From an uncultured Lachnospiraceae bacterium (GTDB taxonomy: Bacteria > Bacillota > Clostridia > Lachnospirales > Lachnospiraceae), in NCBI GenBank assembly GCA_902781895.1, contig CACZLA010000010.1:1-57713 (forward strand): a stretch of DNA of 57,713 nucleotides, given 5' to 3'. Each line of letters begins with the position of its first letter. Within the stretch, counting starts at the first letter, position 1. The position numbers and the translations under genes are program-made. This document shows, one piece after another, positions 24,861-34,216 of this stretch. The notes under the pieces were generated by a model, which was not told where the DNA came from, ran no database searches, and saw only the letters and a program-made list of their open reading frames with translations.

Positions 24861-25619
24861 ATGTCTGAAAAGATTATAAAAATAGCACATTTATATCCCG
24901 AAGTACTTAATCTTTACGGTGACAGAGGAAATATCACCTGTCTTAAGAAAAGACTTATGTGGAGAAATATAGACTGTCTGGTCAGCGAAGTAAAGCTCGG
25001 TGATAAGGACAGCCTGACCGATTATGACCTCTTCTTTATCGGAGGCGGACAGGATTTTGAGCAGGAGGTACTCCTGAAGGATCTGAAATCCGGCAGAGGG
25101 GACGCCATCAAATCTGCAATAAACGACGGAAAAACATTTCTCTGTATCTGTGGCGGCTACCAGATGATGGGACATTATTACCAGACAAAAGAAGGAGAGA
25201 AAATGCAGTTTCTCGGCGCAGTGGATTTCCACACTGTTGGCGGTGATGTAAGAATGATAGGCAATTATGCATTTCATCTGACGGACTCGGCAGGAGGAAG
25301 CGACGTTGTAGGCTTTGAAAATCACAGCGGACGGACGTATCTCGATAAATCCGTTGAACCACTGGGGCATATTCTCAGCGGCTACGGAAATAACGGAACC
25401 GATAAGACCGAAGGAGTGCATTATAAAAATGTATTCGGATCCTACAGCCACGGACCTATCCTTCCAAAGAACCCTGAATTTGCAGACTTTCTGATAAAGA
25501 CAGCTCTGGAGCGAAAATACGGAAATTCCGAACTTGAAGCTCTTGACGATACATTTGAAGAAAAAGCTCATACGTTTATCCTGAATAAGGTAGTAAAAAA
25601 TGAGATGAGCGGGGACTAG
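24861..25619 (+). CDS. gatD: Lipid II isoglutaminyl synthase, glutamine amidotransferase subunit
   Basis: GatD releases ammonia from glutamine for MurT. The 252-residue class I amidotransferase-like protein has the nucleophile in ICGGYQ (Cys97) and the His in SYSHGP (His197). GFENHSGRT and the start HLYPEVLNLYGDRGNI are typical of the family. The pair is cytoplasmic and acts on lipid II at the membrane. The gene is three bases upstream of tsaC, so the four genes from murT to rpiB are very likely one operon. Confidence 0.95.
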   Translation: MSEKIIKIAHLYPEVLNLYGDRGNITCLKKRLMWRNIDCLVSEVKLGDKDSLTDYDLFFIGGGQDFEQEVLLKDLKSGRGDAIKSAINDGKTFLCICGGYQMMGHYYQTKEGEKMQFLGAVDFHTVGGDVRMIGNYAFHLTDSAGGSDVVGFENHSGRTYLDKSVEPLGHILSGYGNNGTDKTEGVHYKNVFGSYSHGPILPKNPEFADFLIKTALERKYGNSELEALDDTFEEKAHTFILNKVVKNEMSGD

Positions 25620-25622
25620 GAA

Positions 25623-26693
25623 ATGGACGAAATATTAAATACAAAAGTATTATCCGACTGCGAAGATGACATATCTGTCGCGGCTTCTATCCTAAAAAGC
25701 GGCGGACTGGTTGCATTTCCTACCGAAACGGTATACGGACTTGGCGGCGATGCGCTTTCATCCTCTGCAGCGGGAGCAATATATGCTGCAAAGGGCAGGC
25801 CTTCGGACAACCCCCTGATAGTTCATATATGCGACACCTCATCTGTTTATGAGCTCGCAAAGAAAGTTCCGGAAAATGCCAAACTTCTTATGGAAGCCTT
25901 CTGGCCGGGACCCCTTACAATAATCCTTCCAAAAGCTGACATAGTACCCGATACAACTACAGGTGGTCTGGATACGGTAGCTATCAGGATGCCTTCTCAT
26001 CCGGCCGCACTGTCACTTATCAGGGAAAGCGGTGTTTATATAGCCGCTCCTTCCGCAAACAGTTCCGGAAGACCATCCCCAACCACTGCAAAGCACGTAA
26101 GTGATGATCTAAAAGGTAAGATCGATGCGATAATAGACGGCGGAGCAGTCGGGATAGGAATAGAATCAACTATAGTTGATCTTACCGGAGATATACCGAC
26201 TATTTTAAGGCCCGGGTATATAACCAAAAGAATGCTTGAGGAGATAGTCGGACCGGTCAGCATAGATCCGGCAATTATAGAACCCGATCCGAATCTGAGG
26301 CCGAAGGCTCCGGGAATGAAGTATACACATTACTCTCCATCAGGGGATCTTACTATAATAGAAGATACTTCACATCCTGATAAGGTCACAGATAACGTTA
26401 TCAATAAAATAAACCAGCTGATCAGAGATAATAACAGCACTTCCGAAAGTTCCAAAGTATATGTTCTGACAACCGGTGACAATGCCCCAAAATATGACAC
26501 CGGAAATATAATACTTCTGGGAGACAGCAGTGACGGAGTCACTGTGGCAGCCAGACTGTACAGTGCTCTGAGAGAATGCGACGATAAAGGTGCCAAAATC
26601 ATTCTGAGCGAAAGCTTCAACAGAGATGAGCTGGGTGGAGCCATAATGAACAGACTGCTGAAAGCAGCCGGACACAAGGTAATATATGTTTAA
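25623..26693 (+). CDS. tsaC: L-threonylcarbamoyladenylate synthase (Sua5 type)
   Basis: This enzyme makes threonylcarbamoyl-AMP from threonine, bicarbonate and ATP, the first step of t6A modification. The 356-residue protein has the YrdC domain (about 15-205: GGLVAFPTETVYGLGGDA, KGRPSDNPL, APSANSSGRPSPT). The extra C-terminal Sua5 domain (about 230-356) is joined by a linker containing RPKAPGMKYTHYSP. TsaB and TsaD are encoded elsewhere in the window. Here the gene sits in the MurT-GatD operon. Confidence 0.95.
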   Translation: MDEILNTKVLSDCEDDISVAASILKSGGLVAFPTETVYGLGGDALSSSAAGAIYAAKGRPSDNPLIVHICDTSSVYELAKKVPENAKLLMEAFWPGPLTIILPKADIVPDTTTGGLDTVAIRMPSHPAALSLIRESGVYIAAPSANSSGRPSPTTAKHVSDDLKGKIDAIIDGGAVGIGIESTIVDLTGDIPTILRPGYITKRMLEEIVGPVSIDPAIIEPDPNLRPKAPGMKYTHYSPSGDLTIIEDTSHPDKVTDNVINKINQLIRDNNSTSESSKVYVLTTGDNAPKYDTGNIILLGDSSDGVTVAARLYSALRECDDKGAKIILSESFNRDELGGAIMNRLLKAAGHKVIYV

Positions 26694-26716
26694 AATTGTT
26701 TAATAGGGAGAATATC

Positions 26717-27145
26717 ATGAGAATAATAATAGGATGTGATCACGGCGGATACAGATTAAAGCTTGATATAATAAAGCATTTGACCGAAAGAGGTATAGAA
26801 GTAACAGATGTGGGATGTGATGATGAAAAATCCTGCGATTATCCTGTTTACTCTGCAAAGGTTACCGAGGGAATCACCGAAGGAAAAGCTGATCTGGGAA
26901 TACTTGTATGCGGAACAGGCATTGGTATGTGTATGTCCGCAAACAAAAAAAGCGGCATAAGAGCCGCTCTTTGTCATGATACATTTTCTGCAAAGGCAAC
27001 CAGAGAGCATAACGATGCAAATATCCTCTGTCTGGGAGCACGTGTTATCGGCCCCGGCCTTGCACTTATGGTTGTTGATACATTTGTTGATACACCATTT
27101 TCACAGGATGAAAGACACATCCGCAGGATCAGCATGTACAGTTAA
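26717..27145 (+). CDS. rpiB: Ribose-5-phosphate isomerase B
   Basis: RpiB interconverts ribose 5-phosphate and ribulose 5-phosphate in the pentose phosphate pathway. The 142-residue protein starts MRIIIGCDHGGYRLK, with the conserved CDHGG. The catalytic Cys lies in LVCGTGIGM and NKKSGIRAA follows. The start at 26717 is supported by AGGGAG upstream. An earlier in-frame ATG at 26696 overlaps the tsaC stop and gives a non-family extension. A LacAB-type galactose-6-phosphate isomerase is a less likely alternative. Confidence 0.93.
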   Translation: MRIIIGCDHGGYRLKLDIIKHLTERGIEVTDVGCDDEKSCDYPVYSAKVTEGITEGKADLGILVCGTGIGMCMSANKKSGIRAALCHDTFSAKATREHNDANILCLGARVIGPGLALMVVDTFVDTPFSQDERHIRRISMYS

Positions 27146-27168
27146 TGTATCTTTGCATTACATAGGCA

Positions 27169-27930
27169 TTACTTCAACTCACTTAGAGTCTGCAGTGCCT
27201 TATCTCTGATAACAGGATTGTAATGCTCATCCATATAGTATTTTGTTGCATAATTAAAGCTGTATGGCTTTCCGAACTCTCTCAGCTGTCTGCAGAGAAG
27301 CTTGAACTCGCCATCGGTATTTCTGTTATGTGATGCAACCAGATAATAAGTAACCTCATCCGGTGTTATATAAAGCGTATTATCACTCTTATAATAACTT
27401 TCGGACATTTTGGCAACGGTTATAATATTTTCAATATCAGTAAATGTATAGATAACATACGGAAGTATGTTATCTTTTTTACTTTCAACCGGACTGCTTC
27501 CAAAAGGTGCACCGGGTGTAGGAGATCCACTCTGAACCCCACCGGTCAGCGAAGTATCATCCTGTGTGATATGTACTTCAACCGCATCCTCCTGTCCATC
27601 CTTCAGAAACATATCAACTCCGTTCTTCAGGCTTTCCTTAAGCTTCTGGATATAAGCGTACTTGGAATCAAGCTCCACTCCCTCCTCAAGCTTCGTTACA
27701 AGAAACACCATACATTCCTTATCAACCTGCATGGCTTCCACAACTAAAGGAGCCGAATCCGGTTCAAATCCGAACTCGTCTTTTGCACGCTGCATCATAT
27801 ATTTAAGAAGTTCATCAGCTTTACCGGATTTATTGCCTGCTATATCGGAGATATCTATATCATTCTCCTCAAAGTCTTCCTTCCATACGGTAAATCTCAT
27901 CTGATTTTCACTTAGTCGCTCTATTTTCAT
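27169..27930 (-). CDS. mecA: MecA-family adaptor protein for ClpC
   Basis: The 253-residue protein begins MKIERLSENQMRFTVWKEDF, the MecA N-terminal substrate-binding domain (about 1-90). An acidic linker (about 120-155) rich in Ser, Gly and Pro follows. The C-terminal ClpC-binding domain (about 160-253) includes ENIITVAKMSESYYKSDNTLY. MecA proteins bring substrates such as ComK or aggregated proteins to the ClpC protease. It converges with rpiB, leaving only 23 bases between them, and has its own predicted promoter. Confidence 0.9.
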   Translation of the reverse strand: MKIERLSENQMRFTVWKEDFEENDIDISDIAGNKSGKADELLKYMMQRAKDEFGFEPDSAPLVVEAMQVDKECMVFLVTKLEEGVELDSKYAYIQKLKESLKNGVDMFLKDGQEDAVEVHITQDDTSLTGGVQSGSPTPGAPFGSSPVESKKDNILPYVIYTFTDIENIITVAKMSESYYKSDNTLYITPDEVTYYLVASHNRNTDGEFKLLCRQLREFGKPYSFNYATKYYMDEHYNPVIRDKALQTLSELK

Positions 27931-28305
27931 ATTCTTTCCTTATTAATCTATCTATAAAAATATCAAATTTCTTGGTTTATGATTAGAACCATTCTACCAT
28001 AATATTTTTATTCGTAAAGTATTATTTTTGTTTTTTATTCCAAGTTCACGGAAACTTCACTTGCTATCAAACCAACTCTTTGATAATATGATTTCACATC
28101 ATGCAGAGCCATAGTTTTCTTAAGCCGTTTCCGGCACTATTCCCGATTAAAAAAACTATGAAAGATCACACATTTAACATCACAGACAAAATCCACATTA
28201 TGGACTTTGGGTTCTTTGTGTGTCCAATAATTCAATATCATTGCATGAGGAATTATAGTTATACGAACTCTTTTGCGGGCCCCTACCCGTAGATAAATTT
28301 TCAAC
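27931..28305. other. Intergenic region with mecA promoter and nested hairpins
   Basis: There is no convincing gene here. A minus-strand promoter for mecA is visible (TTTACG at 28013-28018, 16 bases, TAGAAT at 27991-27996). Further up are ATGAT-ATCAT (28088-28102) and a nested structure. In the latter a 9-bp outer stem (28110-28118 with 28152-28160) encloses GCCG-GAAA-CGGC as read on the minus strand (28124-28135). CGGG/CCCG lies at 28276-28289. A structured RNA or a decayed insertion is possible, but neither is shown. Confidence 0.4.
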
Positions 28306-28347
28306 AAAAAAAACCATCCCGGGTTTTCCCGGAATGGTTTTTTATTA
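28306..28347 (-). terminator. Terminator of the ferredoxin gene
   Basis: The stem AACCATTCCGGG/CCCGGGATGGTT (one mismatch) has an AAAA loop and is followed by TTTTTTTTG on the minus strand. The plus strand also has TTTTTT, so it could work both ways. Confidence 0.9.
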
Positions 28348-28366
28348 ATATCTTGATTTCAGTGCA

Positions 28367-28537
28367 TTAGCCTTCCTCAATAGCACCAACAGGGCAGTTA
28401 CCTGCACATGCTCCACATGAAATACATGTATCAGCATCGATTGTGAACTGTCCATCTCCCTCTGAGATAGCGCCTACAGGACAATTTCCTGCACAAGTTC
28501 CACATGAAATACATGAATCACTGATTACAAATGCCAT
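28367..28537 (-). CDS. 2[4Fe-4S] ferredoxin
   Basis: This 56-residue clostridial-type ferredoxin has two CxxCxxCxxxCP clusters, CISCGTCAGNCP and CISCGACAGNCP. Each should bind one [4Fe-4S] centre and carry electrons at low potential in the cytoplasm. The start at 28537 (MAFVISDSC) is chosen because AGGAGG lies nine bases upstream. The ATG at 28543 is too close to the ribosome binding site. Still longer in-frame starts would add a non-family extension. It is monocistronic with a strong terminator, as usual for such ferredoxins. Confidence 0.96.
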   Translation of the reverse strand: MAFVISDSCISCGTCAGNCPVGAISEGDGQFTIDADTCISCGACAGNCPVGAIEEG

Positions 28538-28637
28538 AGCCATAATCCTCCTTAGATAATAAATACTCTTTGTATCTGCATGAAGTATACTACACACCCC
28601 TTTAGTTAGCCAACACAAACATTTGTAAAATTATAAA

Positions 28638-29519
28638 TCAATCGCCTATGTTTACAGCAACTGCATACACATCTCGCTTTGATAATCCACGGTCTCTGGC
28701 CACCTGTTTTATCGCTTCCTTCTTGTCCATTCCGTCATTAATGTAACTCATAAGATGCTGCTCTATAGTCATATCATCCCATTTGGCTTTTTCTTCGGCA
28801 TCTATCTCTTTAAAGGATTTTCCTTCTATTACAAGTACATACTCTCCTCTCGGGATATTATCTTCGGAATTAAAGCTCTGCAGTGCATCTTCAAGCGTAG
28901 TTTTTTCAAATGATTCATGCTTCTTTGTCAGCTCCTTACAGATAGTAATTCCTCTCTTTGGTCCCAGATACTCGGAAAGTTCCTTAAGAGTTTCCACCAG
29001 TCTGTGAGGAGCCTCATAAATAATCATTGTTCTTGTTTCGTCCCTCAGCTCCTCCAGTATTCTTTTCCTCTGTTTTCTATCCTTTTTATCCTGAGGAAGA
29101 AATGCTTCAAATGTAAATCGGCGGGAACTTTGTCCCGATGCAATAAGAGCATTTACCGCTGCAACAGCTCCGGGAACAGGAATAACGGTTATTCCCTCTT
29201 CATAACACATTTCCACAAGAACCTCACCCGGATCGGATATACCGGGAGTTCCGGCATCTGTTATTACAGCTATATCCTTACCCTCCAGCAGTTGATCTAT
29301 CAGAACTCTTGCCTTTTCATAGCGGTTATTCTCATGATAACTGGTCATCGGAGTTTTTATCTCAAAATGGTTCAGAAGCTTAATACTGTTTCTAGTATCT
29401 TCAGCCGCTATCAGATCCACCTCACTCAGTATCCTTACAGCTCTGAAGGTCATATCCTCCAGATTTCCGATGGGAGTGGCAACCATATACAGTTTTCCGA
29501 AAGTGTTAGTATCCTGCAT
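28638..29519 (-). CDS. rsmI: 16S rRNA (cytidine1402-2'-O)-methyltransferase
   Basis: RsmI methylates the ribose of C1402 in the 16S decoding centre using S-adenosylmethionine. The 293-residue tetrapyrrole-methylase-fold protein shows YMVATPIGNLEDMT at the start, then AAEDTRN, SYHENN, DAGTPGISDPG and VPGAVAAVNALIASG. All are RsmI signatures. It ends the tmk-holB-ricT-trmN6-rsmI unit and lies close behind the methyltransferase gene. Confidence 0.96.
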   Translation of the reverse strand: MQDTNTFGKLYMVATPIGNLEDMTFRAVRILSEVDLIAAEDTRNSIKLLNHFEIKTPMTSYHENNRYEKARVLIDQLLEGKDIAVITDAGTPGISDPGEVLVEMCYEEGITVIPVPGAVAAVNALIASGQSSRRFTFEAFLPQDKKDRKQRKRILEELRDETRTMIIYEAPHRLVETLKELSEYLGPKRGITICKELTKKHESFEKTTLEDALQSFNSEDNIPRGEYVLVIEGKSFKEIDAEEKAKWDDMTIEQHLMSYINDGMDKKEAIKQVARDRGLSKRDVYAVAVNIGD

Positions 29520-29532
29520 TCCTTATTCCTTC

Positions 29533-30273
29533 TCACTTCCCATAGTATTTTAGCAACTCGGAAGTGTACTCCCCTTTTTCATCATAAACCATAAGCGTCG
29601 GCATAATGCGGCATTCTCTTCCGCCTTCCTTCACGCCTTCAATAAGCACCAGGTTCGGCTCCTTATTTTCCGAAGGCTGAACCAGTTGAAGTCTTTTCGG
29701 TTCCAAACGATACTTCACCATTAGTTCCATTATCTCAGGAAGTCTTGAGGGTCTGTGTACCATAGAAAATGTACCGCTCGTCTTCAGCAGATAAGACGCC
29801 GCAGCAATAACATCCTCAAGACCGGCAAGTATCTCATGTCTTGATACATATACCGTATCTCTTTCATTTTTCAGTCCGGAATTTTCCTTAATGTATGGGG
29901 GATTGGATGTGACTGCTCCAAAGGACTGAGGAGAAAACAGATCCTTTACATTCTTCAGATCACCTTCAACGATCCGGCACCTGTCCTCAACCTGATTCAG
30001 CAGGACACTCCTTTCTGCCATCTCTGCCATCTCAGGCTGTATCTCAAGTCCCACACAGCTTCTTCCCTTGTTTTTTGCAGTAAGCAGGAGCGGTATGACT
30101 CCTGTTCCGGTCCCCAGATCTATAACATCTGCCTTTTGATTTATGTTTGCAAAATTTGCAAGAAGTACAGCATCCATTCCGAAACAGAAACAAAATGGGT
30201 TCTGTATAATACGGAACCCATTTATCTCTAAGTCATCTATTCGCTCATTCTCCTTTAACTGTACATCAGTCAT
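29533..30273 (-). CDS. tRNA1(Val) adenine-N6 methyltransferase family protein
   Basis: This 246-residue class I methyltransferase has the S-adenosylmethionine loop VIDLGTGTGVIPLLL (about 46-60) and the N6-adenine catalytic motif NPPY in VTSNPPYIKE. Its Firmicute relatives (YabB) are called TrmN6-like and neighbour rsmI, as here. The exact tRNA target in this organism is not shown. It overlaps the end of ricT by eight bases, so it is translationally coupled. Confidence 0.88.
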   Translation of the reverse strand: MTDVQLKENERIDDLEINGFRIIQNPFCFCFGMDAVLLANFANINQKADVIDLGTGTGVIPLLLTAKNKGRSCVGLEIQPEMAEMAERSVLLNQVEDRCRIVEGDLKNVKDLFSPQSFGAVTSNPPYIKENSGLKNERDTVYVSRHEILAGLEDVIAAASYLLKTSGTFSMVHRPSRLPEIMELMVKYRLEPKRLQLVQPSENKEPNLVLIEGVKEGGRECRIMPTLMVYDEKGEYTSELLKYYGK

Positions 30274-31192
30274 GATTCAGCTTTGACTTTCCTTCCTTTT
30301 CCTCCAGAGCTTCAAGAGCCTCAAGCTCTCTCTCCTCTTTACTCTTCGGAGCGTGATCCTTTTTTTCATGTCGTTTTCTCGGTTTAAACTTCAGGTCTTC
30401 CACCTTATACTCAACCGCATCCTTATTTCCTTCCTCATCCGTAACGATGATTCTGACAGTCTGACGCATAACATTTACGGAATCAACTTTTCCGGTAACT
30501 CCGTCAAGGGCGGTGATAGAATCCCCAACTCCCGGCATCTTCGAATTCAGATACTCATATGCCTCCTGCTCATACTTCAGGCAGCACATCAGTCTTCCGC
30601 AAACACCTGATATCTTTGTTGGATTCAGTGACAGATTCTGTTCCTTCGCCATTTTTATGGATACAGGTATAAATTCCGAAAGATAACTATGACAGCACAG
30701 CTCTCTTCCGCACATACCGATGCCTCCGGCGATTTTGGTCTCATCTCTGACACCTATCTGTCTGAGCTCGATCCTTGTCTTAAACACAGAAGCGAGATCT
30801 CTTACAAGCTCACGGAAGTCTACTCTTCCGTCTGCGGTGAAATAAAACAGAACCTTGCTTCCGTCAAATGTGTACTCTGCCGAGATAAGCTTCATATCAA
30901 GCCCATGCTCTTTTATCTTTTCATTACATTTAATAAAGGCACTTTTTGCCTTCTCATCATTATTCTCATGTTTCCTTCTGTCTTCGTCAGTTGCTATACG
31001 AATGATGGGACGAAGTCCGGAAATTCTTTTCGGATCATCTATCTTTCTTCGTCCAAGGATACATTTTCCAAACTCTATGCCACGGGCGGTTTCTACAACC
31101 ACGTCCGTTCCAACCTCAACCAGATAGTCTAAAGGATCAAAAAAGTATATCTTACCATTAGGTCTGAATCTGACGCCAACAACTTCCTTCAT
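30266..31192 (-). CDS. ricT: PSP1-domain protein RicT (YaaT)
   Basis: This 308-residue protein has the PSP1 C-terminal-type domain (about 45-135) and a Cys-rich centre: CGRELCCHSYLSEF and GVCGRLMCCLKYEQ. These Cys residues coordinate Fe-S clusters in the Bacillus RicA-RicF-RicT complex, which promotes RNase Y maturation of messengers and sporulation phosphorelay activity. RicA and RicF are not in this window. The C-terminus is a Lys/Glu-rich tail. It follows holB by one base. Confidence 0.93.
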   Translation of the reverse strand: MKEVVGVRFRPNGKIYFFDPLDYLVEVGTDVVVETARGIEFGKCILGRRKIDDPKRISGLRPIIRIATDEDRRKHENNDEKAKSAFIKCNEKIKEHGLDMKLISAEYTFDGSKVLFYFTADGRVDFRELVRDLASVFKTRIELRQIGVRDETKIAGGIGMCGRELCCHSYLSEFIPVSIKMAKEQNLSLNPTKISGVCGRLMCCLKYEQEAYEYLNSKMPGVGDSITALDGVTGKVDSVNVMRQTVRIIVTDEEGNKDAVEYKVEDLKFKPRKRHEKKDHAPKSKEERELEALEALEEKEGKSKLNHD

Positions 31193-31193
31193 C

Positions 31194-32186
31194 TTACACC
31201 TCTTTTAATGTCATAATAAGTAGTCTCATAATATCTTCCAGCTTTGCTTTGGCTTCAATTCTTTCCTTAGCTACCGTAATGGCTTTGGACTTTGCCTCAA
31301 GTTCATTGAAAGACAGGTAGTTAGCCTGCTCTCTGATAACACTGTAGTGTTTCTTAAAGAGTATCTTGTCGGGATTACCCGTAACCTTAAGTACAAGTAT
31401 ATCTCTGTACCACATCATCATAAGATCAAGATAATCCTGTATATGTACCTGATAATTCTCGCACTGCTGTATTGTATAGGAAATGTCTTCCAATTCCATA
31501 TCAAAAAGATTTGATTCAAGGTCAATAACCGACTGAACCAGCTTCTCATAATTCTCATTCGAAGCAAGCAGGATAGCCTTTCCAAGATTGCCCTGTGCAT
31601 ACTCTATGGCAAATGTAGCCTTATCCTCGCTGACACTATATTTACTTACAAGATAATCATGAATATCCTTTTCCTTCACAGGCTTTGTCGAGACCATGAC
31701 ACACCTGGATCTTATGGTAGGAAGCAGCTTCTCCGGCTGAGAAGTGATAATGATCACTATTCCGTACTCAGGCGGTTCTTCGATAGTTTTAAGAAGAGCA
31801 TTCTGAGCATCTTCCATCATTTTTTCCGCTTCTTTTATGATATATATCTTGTATCTGCTGCTGTATGGCTTTATCTCCATGGAACCAACCAGCTGATCAC
31901 GAATCTTTCCTACGGAGATTATATTCTCTCCCTCTGTGGAAATATAAATGATATCAGGATGATTACCGCTTTCAGCCTGCTTACAGGACTTGCAGGTTCC
32001 GCATGCCTCGGTACCGCCACTTTCACACTGAAGTGTCTTCGCAAAACAATAAGCCAGTGTATTTCTTCCACTGCCTTCTTCGCCTGCTATGATATATGCA
32101 TGACTGACGCGATCTGCCTCTATACTGCTTTTGAAACGACTTATTATATCTTCATGACCTATTACTTTACTAAAATCCATAAACAA
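31194..32186 (-). CDS. holB: DNA polymerase III delta-prime subunit
   Basis: This clamp-loader subunit has 330 residues. The AAA+ domain has GEEGSGRNTLA at the Walker A position, where R replaces the catalytic K, as usual for non-hydrolysing delta-prime. A zinc-binding Cys group follows (C...CGTCKSC), then KTIEEPP and the sensor segment SRCVM. It works with tau/gamma and delta to load the beta clamp. It is twelve bases downstream of tmk. YaaQ and YaaR, found between them in Bacillus, are missing here. Confidence 0.93.
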   Translation of the reverse strand: MFMDFSKVIGHEDIISRFKSSIEADRVSHAYIIAGEEGSGRNTLAYCFAKTLQCESGGTEACGTCKSCKQAESGNHPDIIYISTEGENIISVGKIRDQLVGSMEIKPYSSRYKIYIIKEAEKMMEDAQNALLKTIEEPPEYGIVIIITSQPEKLLPTIRSRCVMVSTKPVKEKDIHDYLVSKYSVSEDKATFAIEYAQGNLGKAILLASNENYEKLVQSVIDLESNLFDMELEDISYTIQQCENYQVHIQDYLDLMMMWYRDILVLKVTGNPDKILFKKHYSVIREQANYLSFNELEAKSKAITVAKERIEAKAKLEDIMRLLIMTLKEV

Positions 32187-32198
32187 GTCACCCCTCTT

Positions 32199-32831
32199 TT
32201 AAGCATCTAATAACTCTTTTACCCTACTCTTTATAATACCACATATCTCTTCAATAGGTAAAGTCGCATCTATGGTTTTTATTCTCTCCGGAAATCTCGA
32301 TGCCATGTCTCTGAAGCCCTGTGCAACCTTCTTATGAAACTCCAGACTCTCCAGCTCCATTCTGTCCAGCTCCTTCTGATCCTTCTTTCTGCTTATACCT
32401 ATTTCAGCAGGCAGATCAAGGAGAAATGTTACATCCGGCATATAATCCCCTATAGCCACTTTGTTTATCTCAAATACAGTATCTACTCCCAGACCTCTTG
32501 CCATTCCCTGATATACGAGAGAAGAATCCACAAACCGGTCACTGATAACAGCCTTGCCACTGTCAATGGCAGGACCTATAACCTCAGCAACCAGCTGACT
32601 TCTGGCACTTGCATAAAGCATCATCTCCGTTACAGGAGACATTTCTCTGAACTCGGGATTCAGAATAGTTTCGCGTATATCCTCGCTAATTCTTGTTCCT
32701 CCGGGCTCTCTGGTAATTATTACATCATATCCCGTTTTCTCAAGATACTCCCTGAGAAGTGCTATCTGTGTTGATTTACCGGAACCGTCCGGTCCCTCCA
32801 TGGTTATAAAAATTCCTCTGCTCATATTCAT
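32199..32831 (-). CDS. tmk: Thymidylate kinase
   Basis: This enzyme phosphorylates dTMP to dTDP. The 210-residue protein has the P-loop EGPDGSGKST (12-21), TREPGGT, DRFVDSSLVYQG and a lid segment with ISRKKDQKELDRME. The start could be at 32831 or two codons later (MSRG). The gene heads the tmk-holB-ricT-trmN6-rsmI unit, a conserved Firmicute cluster. Confidence 0.96.
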   Translation of the reverse strand: MNMSRGIFITMEGPDGSGKSTQIALLREYLEKTGYDVIITREPGGTRISEDIRETILNPEFREMSPVTEMMLYASARSQLVAEVIGPAIDSGKAVISDRFVDSSLVYQGMARGLGVDTVFEINKVAIGDYMPDVTFLLDLPAEIGISRKKDQKELDRMELESLEFHKKVAQGFRDMASRFPERIKTIDATLPIEEICGIIKSRVKELLDA

Positions 32832-32924
32832 TCTTTTATACGTTTTATTCCGAATTCCTTTTTCGGTCTCCTTTAATCCCGATTTATTCAGGTATTTATT
32901 CTTATTTAATGCTCGTATAGAGAT

Positions 32925-34193
32925 TTAATTTGGCGAATCCAGTTCTCCGTTCATAAACTTAACAACTCTGTCCGCAGTCTCCGCATCATCTATCGGTGCC
33001 GGCTGCCAGTTATTAGTTCCACCCGTGTAAACATAGCACGGTATTATCTCTTCCTGTTTATCAACAACCTCTTTCTCATCACCCTTACTGTGAATCTTCA
33101 GATTATATTTATAAATGATAGTTCTGTTTGAACCGGGATGATCATTTCCGCCAAAACAGAAATTTCCCATAGAATAAACGATATCTACTCCATTATAATT
33201 CTCGCGCTTCTGCAAAACATGGGGATGGGAACCTATTATCAGATCGGCACCCTCATCAACCAGCATATGGCAGGCCTGAACCTTCCAGTCCTCCGGCTGA
33301 TACTGTCCCTCTACTCCTCCGTGGAAAAAGATGATCTGGAAGTCCGAATTCTTTTCTGCCTCCTCCAGATAAGGGATTATTCCTTCTGCCTCCTCATAAT
33401 AATAGTAGGAAACACAAACAACTCCTATCTTAAAGCCTTCTTTTTCGTAATAAATGATCTTATCTCTGAAGCCCCACTCAACACCCGCATCATCGAGAGC
33501 CTTTTTTGTATCCTCAAAAACCTCGGGACCGTAATCATTTGTGTGGTTATTGTTGATAGTAACCGCCTCTATATTATTATCCGTGAAAACCTTTGCGAAA
33601 CGCATGGGAGCCTTGAACCAGAAAGCTATCTCATCGCCTTTATCTCTCGGGCCTATAGAACTGTCCGAAAATGTATTCTCGCAGTTAGCAATGGTTATAT
33701 CATCGTCCTCAAAATAGCTCCTGACTCCGTCAAAGAAATAGGTCGTAGGATAGTTCTCCTCATACCAGAGAAGCGTTCCGTAGCCTTTATTTTCAAGATT
33801 TGTGGCCATACAGCAGTCTCCCACAAATGTCATCTTCAGATCAAAATCCTTCTCCTCAGCATCTGTGGAACTTGCATCCGCAACACTGGCAGTTTCAACC
33901 GCAGTAGCACCGTCGTTTCCCGTGTCATCTTTTTTTACTTCCGAGCTTACGCCGTTTGTTCCGGACACCTTTGATTTAGAAGTGCTGACGTCGGTTTTCT
34001 TTTTATCACTTCCGCCCTTTGAAAGGACAACGACAAGCACAATAATAAGAACTATCGCAGCCAAAGAAGCAGCAAGGATCATTCGGTTTCTTCTGACCTC
34101 ACGCATCCTCTGTTGTCTACGCTTCTCTATCATCTCCTGTCTTTTTTCCATTTGTCTTCGTCTGGTTTCTGATGTATTACTCATTTTTTCCAT
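32925..34193 (-). CDS. CapA-family membrane-anchored metallophosphoesterase-like protein
   Basis: This is a 422-residue protein. The highly charged cytoplasmic start (about 1-38) is followed by one transmembrane helix (about 40-61) and a Ser/Thr/Asp-rich linker. The CapA/PgsA-type domain (about 115-405) shows MTFVGDCCMA, ANCENTFS, NNNHTNDYG and IGSHPHVLQ, metal-binding motifs of this calcineurin-like fold. Relatives take part in poly-gamma-glutamate export or capsule assembly, but no pgsB/capB/capC genes are nearby, so that role is not established here. The TCAAAAG palindrome lies 24 bases upstream. Confidence 0.82.
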   Translation of the reverse strand: MEKMSNTSETRRRQMEKRQEMIEKRRQQRMREVRRNRMILAASLAAIVLIIVLVVVLSKGGSDKKKTDVSTSKSKVSGTNGVSSEVKKDDTGNDGATAVETASVADASSTDAEEKDFDLKMTFVGDCCMATNLENKGYGTLLWYEENYPTTYFFDGVRSYFEDDDITIANCENTFSDSSIGPRDKGDEIAFWFKAPMRFAKVFTDNNIEAVTINNNHTNDYGPEVFEDTKKALDDAGVEWGFRDKIIYYEKEGFKIGVVCVSYYYYEEAEGIIPYLEEAEKNSDFQIIFFHGGVEGQYQPEDWKVQACHMLVDEGADLIIGSHPHVLQKRENYNGVDIVYSMGNFCFGGNDHPGSNRTIIYKYNLKIHSKGDEKEVVDKQEEIIPCYVYTGGTNNWQPAPIDDAETADRVVKFMNGELDSPN

Positions 34194-34216
34194 TCTTTAT
34201 ATATGTTTATAATGTA

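Noticed and set aside
28101-28292. 63-codon plus-strand frame in the mecA-ferredoxin gap
   Set aside because: No ribosome binding site, it crosses several hairpins, and it has no protein-like features.
33138-33974. 278-codon plus-strand frame opposite the CapA-like gene
   Set aside because: Antisense shadow with no ribosome binding site and an Ile/Ser/Leu-rich composition typical of shadows.
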